A program made the position numbers and the translations under genes. Positions 1-6,056 of a DNA stretch of 11,971 bases are shown here, one piece after another; the stretch's first letter is position 1; every line of letters starts with the position of its first letter. Below the pieces are notes generated by a model. The model was not told where the DNA came from. It saw only the letters and a program-made list of their open reading frames with translations, and ran no database searches. Source of the stretch: JABMMZ01 sp044373665. GTDB taxonomy: Bacteria; Bacteroidota; Bacteroidia; NS11-12g; UBA955. The stretch spans positions 1 to 11,971 of the forward strand of contig JBIPNH010000065.1 in assembly GCA_044373665.1 (NCBI GenBank), in the 5' to 3' direction.

Positions 1-10
1 AATATTCTGT

Positions 11-225
11 TAGTATTGCGTATTTTCACCCACACCGTCATGCTGAACTTGATTCAGCATCTCCAAATAAAAAAACGAAAACAGATGCTGAATAAATTTT
101 GAGGACAAAATTTTCCAGCATGACTGTCCTCGGTTTAACTAAATTCCGTAACCTGTTCTGAAGTTGATTCAGCATGACTGAACATTGTTGTAGTATTACG
201 TATTTTCACCCAAACCGTCATGCTG
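11..225. repeat. Direct repeat pair, 35 bp, offset 180 bp
   Basis: Positions 11-45 and 191-225 are the same 35-base segment with only two differences (18/198 and 33/213). Each copy carries TATTTTCACCCA and then runs into GTCATGCTG, the left end of a palindromic element (see 37-124 and 217-376). The copies therefore mark the left flanks of two related intergenic elements that were duplicated or inserted next to each other. No ORF spans them. Confidence 0.85.
37..124. repeat. Interspersed palindromic element, copy 1
   Basis: The element begins with GTCATGCTG (37-45) and ends with its exact reverse complement CAGCATGAC (116-124). Inside are two perfect smaller hairpins: ATGCTGAA/TTCAGCAT (40-47 with 53-60, loop CTTGA) and AAATTTTG/CAAAATTT (94-101 with 106-113, loop AGGA). 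Sequences of this TCATGCTGAA...TTCAGCATGA type are scattered between genes in many Bacteroidota genomes, as far as I recall; their role is not settled (mRNA 3' structure or a non-autonomous mobile element). Confidence 0.75.
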
Positions 226-376
226 GAAAAAGCTGTGCGTTGATTGTGTGTTGCGCTTTTATTCAGCATCTTCTAGTCGATGTGAATAAAACTGAAACCT
301 TTGCTGAAAGAGATTCTGAAACCTGTGCTGAACTTGATTCAGTATAAATTTTGAGGACAAAATTTTCCAGAATGAC
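217..376. repeat. Interspersed palindromic element, copy 2
   Basis: GTCATGCTGGAAAA at 217-230 pairs with TTTTCCAGAATGAC at 363-376 (13 of 14 complementary). The right part, 344-370, is a 27-base exact copy of 92-118 in copy 1, including the AAATTTTG-AGGA-CAAAATTT hairpin. An internal ATTCAGCATCT (261-271) and TGCTGAACTTGATTCAG (326-342) show that the element is built of nested or successive smaller units. Confidence 0.7.
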
Positions 377-425
377 TATCGGATTATTCTACAATCACAT
401 TGCACAGCGTGAAACTTTCTCCCAA

Positions 426-507
426 GCTGTCATGTCGACGAAGGAGACATCTTTTCCCGACAGCTTAACAAAGAGAACCAAGATACCTCCGTTGTCGGTA
501 TGACAGC
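426..507. repeat. 82-bp imperfect palindrome of a second repeat family
   Basis: GCTGTCAT (426-433) and ATGACAGC (500-507) are perfect complements. The arms stay complementary over 25 or more bases, through CGACGAAGGAG on the left and CTCCGTTGTCG on the right, with several mismatches or G-U pairs. This resembles the GTCAT..CGACGAAGGAG / CTCCTTCGTCG..ATGAC intergenic repeat seen in Bacteroidota genomes. A lone right end of the first family (TTTTCCAGCATGACTGT, 537-553, identical to 111-127) follows it. Confidence 0.65.
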
Positions 508-636
508 CGTTTAGGATGCAGAAACCTGCCCTGGACTTTTTCCAGCATGACTGTATAAAAATTCATCTGCTCGTAATGATATAAAGCGGTGTTAAAATTG
601 GTTCTAACTCCTTGTTTTTTACCCCATAAATTCAGT

Positions 637-667
637 TTTGCTAAATTGACCTTTAATCTTATTTTTG
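637..667 (+). promoter_or_regulatory. Bacteroidota-type promoter overlapping the first start codon
   Basis: TTTG (637-640), a 19-base spacer and TATTTTTG (660-667) match the Bacteroidota housekeeping promoter consensus (TTTG or TTG, about 17-23 bases, TAnnTTTG). The -7 box ends one base before the ATG at 669. Transcription would then start near 672-675, inside or past the first two ATG codons. If the promoter is real, translation more likely starts at ATG 699 or ATG 705, behind an A-rich leader, which suits initiation in this phylum. Confidence 0.6.
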
Positions 668-668
668 C

Positions 669-3068
669 ATGATGTCTAAACCAATTGCAAAAGACAAAAT
701 GACTATGGATTTTGAAGCATTCAAAAAAGAAGTATTGAGCGATTATAAGCTAGCCTACGAAAGTAGACAAGCCAGTTTAATTGGAAGAAAAGAAGTGTTA
801 ACCGGAAAGGCTAAATTCGGCATTTTTGGTGATGGTAAAGAGGTTGCTCAACTTGCCATGGCTAAGGCTTTTCAAAAAGGTGATTTTAGAAGTGGCTATT
901 ACCGTGACCAAACTTTTATGTTTGCCACAGGAATGAATACCATTCAAAATTTCTTTGCTCAACTCTATGCCCACACAGATTTACAAGCCGAACCAAACAG
1001 CGCTGGTAGAAGTATGAATGGTCATTTTGGGTCTAGATTGTTGGATGAAAATGGACATTGGTTGCCACAAACCGATCGCTATAATTCAAGTTCTGATATT
1101 TCTCCTACTGCAGGACAAATGCCCCGTTTACTTGGTTTAGCTTTGGCTTCCAAATTATACAAACAAAATCCTGAATTACATCAATATACCGATTTCTCTA
1201 ACCAAGGAAATGAAGTTGCTTTTGGTACTATCGGTAATGCAAGTACCAGTGAAGGTGGTTTTTGGGAAGTGATGAATGCTGCCGGTGTTTTACAAGTGCC
1301 AATGGTAATGAGTGTTTGGGATGATGCTTATGGAATTTCTGTTCCCGCAAAATACCAGACTACTAAGGAAAATATTAGTGCTTTGTTGAGCGGTTTCCAT
1401 ACCGATGAATTAGGTCCAGGTGTAGATATTTACAAAGCAAAAGGGTGGGACTATGCCGAATTGTGCCAAGTGTATAAGGAAGCAGTTGAACACTCTAGAA
1501 CATTACACAGACCTGTTCTTATTCACGTTACTGAAGTAACACAACCTCAAGGTCACAGTACCTCTGGTTCTCACGAAAGATATAAATCAAAAGAAAGATT
1601 ACAATGGGAACAAGATTTTGATTGTATTAAAAAAATGCGTGAATGGATGCAAGAAACCAATATTGCAACTGCACAAGAATTGGATGAAATAGAAAATGAA
1701 GCAACTGACTTTGTTAACCAAGCCAAAAAACAAGCTTGGGAAGCTTATTTAGCGCCATTAAAAAAAGACATTGCATCTGTTATAGATTGCCTTAATGCTG
1801 TTGATCATCCAAGTGCTGCTGAGGCTGTAAAAACACTTCAGTCAACCAAAGATGCTATTCGCAAAGACATTGGAATGGCTATCAATCAAGTGTTAATTGC
1901 CACTATTCAACAACCTTCTTCAGCACGAACTGCTTTAAAACAATTTTATGAGCAATTTATAGTTGACAATTTCGAACGTTATTCTTCTCATTTACACAGT
2001 GAATCTGCACATCGTGCATTAAATATTACCGAAGTAAAACCAATTTACGCCGATGATAAGTTGGTGGATGGTAGGGAAGTTGTATTGGCTTGTTTTGATG
2101 CTGCATTGGAGCGCGATCCACGTGTTTTAGCCTTTGGTGAAGACGTTGGAACTATTGGGGATGTGAACCAAGGGTTTGCCGGTATGCAAGAAAAATATGG
2201 TGAAATCAGAGTAAGTGATACAGGAATTAGAGAATTAAGTATTATTGGTCAAGGGATAGGTGCTGCCATGAGAGGGTTACGACCTATTGCCGAAATACAA
2301 TATTTGGATTACTTGTTGTATGCCGTTCAAATAATGAGTGATGACATTGCTACCATGCAATACAGAACCAAAGGGGGTCAAAAAACACCTTTAATTATCA
2401 GAACACGCGGTCACAGGTTGGAAGGGATTTGGCATAGTGGTTCGCCTATGGGAATGATTATTAATGCCGTAAGAGGAATGCATGTGTGTGTTCCTAGAAA
2501 CATGACTCAAGCCGCTGGTATGTATAATTTATTGTTACAAGCAGACGAACCGGCACTCGTAGTTGAATGTTTGAATGGCTACCGTTTGAAAGAAAGATTA
2601 CCTCAAAATATTGCTGAATTTACAGTCCCTTTAGGGGTTCCTGAAATATTACAAGAAGGTTCGGATGTTACTTTAGTAGGATATGGTAGTACGCTTAGAA
2701 TTATTCAAGATGCCATGCAAAAATTGCAACAATTAGATATTAGTTGCGAATTGATAGATGTACAAACCTTATTGCCTTTTGATGTTAATCATTTGATTGT
2801 AGAATCTTTGAAAAAAACCAACAAAGTTGTATTTATAGATGAAGATGTTCCCGGAGGTGCTACCGCTTATATGATGCAACAAGTATTGGAAATTCAAGGA
2901 GGTTATAATTATTTGGATTCTGCCCCATTGACAATTGCTGCACAGGCACATCGCCCTGCTTATGGTACCGATGGCGATTATTTCAGTAAGCCAAATGCCG
3001 AAGATATTTTTATAGCTATTTATAACATGATGCACCAATATCAACCAAGTAAGTTCCCTGCTTGGTAG
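669..3068 (+). CDS. Fused alpha/beta E1 component of a thiamine-dependent 2-oxo acid dehydrogenase
   Basis: This cytoplasmic protein joins both E1 subunits in one chain. E1 decarboxylates a 2-oxo acid on thiamine diphosphate and passes the acyl group to lipoyl-E2. The alpha half (about residues 15-400) has the cofactor segment IGNASTSEGGFWEVMNAAG (about 188-206, GNA where other families have GDG) followed by VWDDAYGIS. It also has the HSTSGSHERY loop (about 296-305), matching the phosphorylation-loop region of branched-chain enzymes. The beta half (about 455-799) has GEDVG at 490-494 (Glu491 expected at the cofactor) and the His of WHSGS at 589. The HSTS loop and overall type favour a branched-chain (2-oxoisovalerate) or mixed-substrate enzyme, but pyruvate cannot be excluded. 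No E2 or E3 gene is visible. Two adjacent ATGs (669, 672) and later ones (699, 705) leave the start open; the -7 box at 660-667 argues for the later ones. It ends with TAG and is intact. Confidence 0.95.
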   Translation: MMSKPIAKDKMTMDFEAFKKEVLSDYKLAYESRQASLIGRKEVLTGKAKFGIFGDGKEVAQLAMAKAFQKGDFRSGYYRDQTFMFATGMNTIQNFFAQLYAHTDLQAEPNSAGRSMNGHFGSRLLDENGHWLPQTDRYNSSSDISPTAGQMPRLLGLALASKLYKQNPELHQYTDFSNQGNEVAFGTIGNASTSEGGFWEVMNAAGVLQVPMVMSVWDDAYGISVPAKYQTTKENISALLSGFHTDELGPGVDIYKAKGWDYAELCQVYKEAVEHSRTLHRPVLIHVTEVTQPQGHSTSGSHERYKSKERLQWEQDFDCIKKMREWMQETNIATAQELDEIENEATDFVNQAKKQAWEAYLAPLKKDIASVIDCLNAVDHPSAAEAVKTLQSTKDAIRKDIGMAINQVLIATIQQPSSARTALKQFYEQFIVDNFERYSSHLHSESAHRALNITEVKPIYADDKLVDGREVVLACFDAALERDPRVLAFGEDVGTIGDVNQGFAGMQEKYGEIRVSDTGIRELSIIGQGIGAAMRGLRPIAEIQYLDYLLYAVQIMSDDIATMQYRTKGGQKTPLIIRTRGHRLEGIWHSGSPMGMIINAVRGMHVCVPRNMTQAAGMYNLLLQADEPALVVECLNGYRLKERLPQNIAEFTVPLGVPEILQEGSDVTLVGYGSTLRIIQDAMQKLQQLDISCELIDVQTLLPFDVNHLIVESLKKTNKVVFIDEDVPGGATAYMMQQVLEIQGGYNYLDSAPLTIAAQAHRPAYGTDGDYFSKPNAEDIFIAIYNMMHQYQPSKFPAW

Positions 3069-3171
3069 TAGTAAGTTTAATGTAAAAATTGAACTAAACT
3101 GTTAATCTCTCTTTCAAGTTATAGCTGAATAATTTCTTATAAAAATGACCTTAAATCTTTAAAAATTTCCC

Positions 3172-4215
3172 ATGAATTTTTCATTTTCAGAAGCCATAAT
3201 TGATAATTTCTTTGTCCACCGAGTTGGTAATAAGTTTGCAGAGGAAGACTATTTTATATCAAAAAAAAGTGTCAATACCAATGAAGAATTAAGGGATTTG
3301 CTCAGTCATTATTTTCTGTCATCATTCAAATCGGAAGAGCTTTATCAATTTAAACACGACATTGAGTTGCCCTTAAACGAGGTCTATTCTTGTGTTAAAA
3401 AAGTTTTCGAAAATCCCGAAACTTTGTACGACCAATCGGTAAATTTAGCAAAGCATTTATACAACCAAAGTGTACATCCCAAAATTAAGGGAGGCGAGTT
3501 TTATGTGGTTTACTTTAGAGATTGTGTTTTGAATGGCGATTATATGGATGGAATCGGTTTGTTTAAATCTGAAAACAAAGATACTTTTTTACAAGTAGAA
3601 CAAAAGATGGACGGTTTTGATATTGAAAGTCGTAAGGGAGTCAATATAAATAAACTAGACAAAGCTTGTTTGATTTTTAATACGGGTACAGAAAGCGGCT
3701 ATACACTTACAGCCATTGATAGTACAAACAAAGGAAATGAAGCACAATATTGGAAAGACAGTTTTTTGGAAATAGTGCAGTTGAACAATGAATTTCACCA
3801 AACCAATCAGTTTTTAGGAATTGCCAAACAGTTTGTTACTAAACAATTGGGAGAAGATTTTGAAGTTAGTAAAGCCGACCAAATAGATTTGTTAAACCGT
3901 TCTGTAAATTATTTTAAAAAACACGATACCTTCGAGAAAGAGGAATTTGAAACAGAGGTTTTTGCCAATGAAAATGTCATTGAATCTTTCCGTAAGTTCG
4001 ACCAACATTACCGTCAAGAGCACGAGGTTGACCTTTCAGACAGTTTTGAAATTTCGGCCCAAGCGGTAAAAAAACAAGCGCGTATATTTAAAAGCATTCT
4101 CAAACTCGATAAAAATTTCCATATTTATATTCATGGCAACAGAGAACTTATAGAACAAGGTACCGATGAAAATGGTAGAAAGTTTTATAAAATCTACTAC
4201 GAAACCGAAGCTTAA
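3172..4215 (+). CDS. NA37-family nucleoid-associated protein (YejK/NdpA-like)
   Basis: The 347-residue length and the whole pattern fit the 37-kDa nucleoid-associated protein family (NA37). Members bind double-stranded DNA and are found on the nucleoid; their cellular role is poorly defined. Recognisable parts are the N-terminal FSEAIIDNFFVHRVGN, the central GEFYVVYFRDCVLNGDYMDGIGLFKSE segment (about residues 107-132), and the conserved C-terminal block with FHIYIHGNRELIEQG (about 317-331) ending in KFYKIYYE. It has no signal peptide or membrane segment, so it should be cytoplasmic. It lies 103 bases after the E1 gene on the same strand, with no clear terminator or TAnnTTTG promoter between them, so separate transcription is unproven. 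The start follows an A-rich stretch, which is normal here. It appears intact; the assignment is by recognition of the family pattern only. Confidence 0.85.
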   Translation: MNFSFSEAIIDNFFVHRVGNKFAEEDYFISKKSVNTNEELRDLLSHYFLSSFKSEELYQFKHDIELPLNEVYSCVKKVFENPETLYDQSVNLAKHLYNQSVHPKIKGGEFYVVYFRDCVLNGDYMDGIGLFKSENKDTFLQVEQKMDGFDIESRKGVNINKLDKACLIFNTGTESGYTLTAIDSTNKGNEAQYWKDSFLEIVQLNNEFHQTNQFLGIAKQFVTKQLGEDFEVSKADQIDLLNRSVNYFKKHDTFEKEEFETEVFANENVIESFRKFDQHYRQEHEVDLSDSFEISAQAVKKQARIFKSILKLDKNFHIYIHGNRELIEQGTDENGRKFYKIYYETEA

Positions 4216-4375
4216 AGTTTTATTGAAGTTAACTTTCACAATTGGGTGCAATAATTCATACTAATTGATGAATACATATTTCTTTTGTCAATTATAAGGG
4301 CTTATTCATAAACTATTTAATTGAGTTGGTGAATTGTGCTTATAACTAAGCGTTTTTTTAAAAGTCCTTTGTAGT

Positions 4376-5020
4376 GTGTACAGAGTTGTTTTAATAGTTG
4401 ATTTTACTCCATTTGCTTTTTCATTAACTAGGTTTTCTGGAAAAAGTCTTCAATTGCAAAAAGTATTTGTTTCAATAGAAGAAGCCTTATCTCCTGTAGA
4501 TGAGCAGAATCTTAATCCTGAGTTTATAATCATCAATATAAGCGATATAAATTCAAAATATGAGCAACTCAAAAACTTAAAACTCAATTATCCTAAGGCG
4601 AGTATTATTGTAATTAGTTCAAATCAAGGACAGGATTTTACCATAAATATTATAGGACAAGGTGTTACGGGATTGTATCACGAAGAAGATGATGTTTTTT
4701 TCAATGACAAGTTTGTCAATACACTTATTCATGTCAAACTATTAGGGTGCCATATTAGCCGTTTGTACACTATGCACTTGTTTGATTATATCAATCAAAG
4801 TAACTTAAACTTTGCAACCAATGTACTTACCAAACGTCAGAATCAAATAGTTGATTTACTTATGAAGGGTCACACTTATCAAAGTATCGCCAATCAATTG
4901 AAACTGTCAATAAACACAATAAGAAAACATATTTCCATATTGTATAAAAAGCTAGATATAAATGACAAAACTGGTTTATTTAATTTAAAAAATAATTCAA
5001 AAATTAAACTAAGTAATTAA
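4376..5020 (+). CDS. LuxR/NarL-type orphan regulator with degenerate receiver (GTG start)
   Basis: A 214-residue two-domain transcription factor. Residues 1-125 have the alternating hydrophobic pattern of a response-regulator receiver, but the acidic pocket is reduced to Asp9, the phosphoacceptor position reads IIIN (Asn54 for Asp), and the usual Lys after G-V-T-G is missing. It is thus probably not controlled by phosphorylation. Residues 150-205 are a LuxR/GerE helix-turn-helix: LTKRQNQIVDLL, then SIANQLKLSINTIRKHISILYKKL carrying the recognition helix. The GTG start is supported by the related gene at 10004, which begins MYRVV with ATG at the aligned position; the two receivers align without gaps at about 42% identity and the DNA-binding domains at about 62% (hand counts). 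It begins the AT-rich regulatory cluster, 160 bases after the NA37 gene. Target and signal are unknown. Confidence 0.85.
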   Translation: MYRVVLIVDFTPFAFSLTRFSGKSLQLQKVFVSIEEALSPVDEQNLNPEFIIINISDINSKYEQLKNLKLNYPKASIIVISSNQGQDFTINIIGQGVTGLYHEEDDVFFNDKFVNTLIHVKLLGCHISRLYTMHLFDYINQSNLNFATNVLTKRQNQIVDLLMKGHTYQSIANQLKLSINTIRKHISILYKKLDINDKTGLFNLKNNSKIKLSN

Positions 5021-5050
5021 TAATCAAGGTTTTTGGTTTTTATGTCTGTC

Positions 5051-5077
5051 TTATCAACTAATATCATAAGTTGGTAA
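5051..5077 (+). terminator. Possible terminator after the first LuxR-type gene
   Basis: TTATCAACT (5051-5059) pairs with AGTTGGTAA (5069-5077) across a 9-base loop, giving a 9-bp stem with one G-U pair, 30 bases after the stop codon. The stem is AT-rich and the following ATAGTTTTG is only a weak T tract, so it may instead be a 3' stabilising hairpin. Confidence 0.4.
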
Positions 5078-5598
5078 ATAGTTTTGATAAATTAATAAAC
5101 TCTACTGTTTTTTTTTTATGTATTACATTAAACTTGAACATTAATAAATGGTTTATTTAAAGAAGTAAGCGGTTTTAATGATTAGGGATGATTTATTTAT
5201 TGTTTATTAAAATGCAGCTTACTTCTTTTTAAGCAGAGTTGACTAAACAGCCATAGTAAAACAAGTAAATTAAGCATTAAATAGTGAATAGAATGCTTTT
5301 GTGTCGAAATGTGAAGTGAAAATATTTTGATGTCATTAGTAATTATGGTTTTTGCTATTGATAATATGAGTGGATATTAAAATATTTGTTTTAACACAAG
5401 CCTATTATATTAAATGTTAATTAATTATACATAATAAATGCCTTTACAAACTTTTTAGGTTGTTTCACAATTTATTCGTCGCTACTGGTAAATTTAACCG
5501 TTTTCAAAACATACAACAAGTCACATTTGCAGTCCTTTTAAATTTTCGATTAAAAGAATTCATCAACCTAATACAAGTAGTTAATAATTAATTAGATA
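5078..5598. other. Gene-free AT-rich stretch, one structured element
   Basis: This part of the 578-base gap has no ORF worth calling on either strand. It contains the nested inverted repeat at 5159-5228 (own entry), an isolated TAGTTTTG box at 5079-5086 without a matching upstream TTTG, and a T11 run at about 5108-5117. From 5229 to 5598 I see no repeats, RNA gene or convincing promoter. The upstream region of the small gene at 5599 must start somewhere here. Confidence 0.5.
5159..5228. repeat. 70-bp nested inverted repeat / long hairpin
   Basis: AAAGAAGTAAGC (5159-5170) is the exact reverse complement of GCTTACTTCTTT (5217-5228). Within it, TTTTAATGA (5173-5181) pairs with TTATTAAAA (5204-5212) with one G-U, separated from the outer stem by a small internal loop (GG opposite TGCA). 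The RNA of either strand would fold into a roughly 21-bp interrupted rod with a 22-base loop. It could be a 3' structural element, a small RNA or a miniature mobile element. The sequence does not match the other long hairpin at 9705-9784. Confidence 0.6.
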
Positions 5599-5928
5599 AT
5601 GTTTGTAAGAACAAAAGTAAAACTAACTTTATTGCTTAATTTAAGAAGAGAGAGTAACGAAGAACTGATTAAAAATGCAATACTCAATGTTTATTTCCCT
5701 TTAAATAGTTGTACCAACAAAGACGAAGTAAACTTTACAATTAAATATAAAAGATTAATATTGTTCAAGATGCTTGGCTTGCCAAACTACATATACAAGC
5801 GGTATTATTTAATATTGCTATACCAAAATAAATCATTTAAAAAATTAATAACATTCAAAGAAAGAAAAGCAATAGGAGAGTTACTCAATAAATTATTATT
5901 TAAAGACACGACTTATTTTGTTGCTTAA
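5599..5928 (+). CDS. Small basic protein of unknown function
   Basis: The 109-residue product is not one I recognise. It is rich in Lys, Leu, Tyr and Asn, strongly basic, and has no signal peptide and no clear transmembrane helix, although the middle (LILFKMLGLPNYIYKRYYLILLYQ, given here only as residues about 54-77) is hydrophobic and aromatic. The C-terminal third, with FKERKAIGELLNKLLF, could be an amphipathic helix. It lies alone between two gaps (578 bases before, 128 after), on the same strand as the sensor kinase downstream. ATG 5599 is the first start and follows an A/T-rich leader typical of the phylum. In DNA this AT-rich a 109-codon ORF could arise by chance, so the gene is uncertain. 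Confidence 0.45.
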   Translation: MFVRTKVKLTLLLNLRRESNEELIKNAILNVYFPLNSCTNKDEVNFTIKYKRLILFKMLGLPNYIYKRYYLILLYQNKSFKKLITFKERKAIGELLNKLLFKDTTYFVA

Positions 5929-6056
5929 TGTCTATAATAAAATTCACGTTTAATGATTCTTTAAATAATACTGAATAAATAAAACTTAATTTACATCAAA
6001 CATTAATGCTATCTAATTGTTAATAAGATATATACACATAAATTGATACAATCTAC

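Noticed and set aside
1..560. CRISPR array
   Set aside because: The repeats are palindromic, of unequal spacing and diverged, with no regular spacers and no cas genes.
2769..3044. 91-codon ORF on the minus strand
   Set aside because: It lies wholly inside the conserved beta half of the E1 gene, has no family features and is most simply a shadow of that coding sequence.
3074..3100. Terminator after the E1 gene (AGTTTA/TAAACT)
   Set aside because: Only a 6-bp AT stem with a 15-base loop and no T run; too weak to call.
4214..4236. Terminator at the end of the NA37 gene (AAAGTT/AACTTT)
   Set aside because: The stem is 6 bp, AT-rich, overlaps the stop codon and lacks a T run. The nearby ATTCAT/ATGAAT dyad at 4254-4273 is equally weak.
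4036..4251. 71-codon ORF on the minus strand
   Set aside because: It is opposite the conserved C-terminus of the NA37 protein; composition and lack of motifs mark it as a shadow frame.
5079..5086. TAGTTTTG as a promoter for the gene at 5599
   Set aside because: There is no TTTG/TTG at the right distance upstream and more than 500 bases separate it from the ORF; the box is expected by chance in such AT-rich DNA.
5157..5232. Miniature transposon with TTAA target duplication around the 70-bp inverted repeat
   Set aside because: TTAA does flank the element on both sides, but TTAA is very frequent here and the right end is offset by two bases, so the duplication is not convincing.
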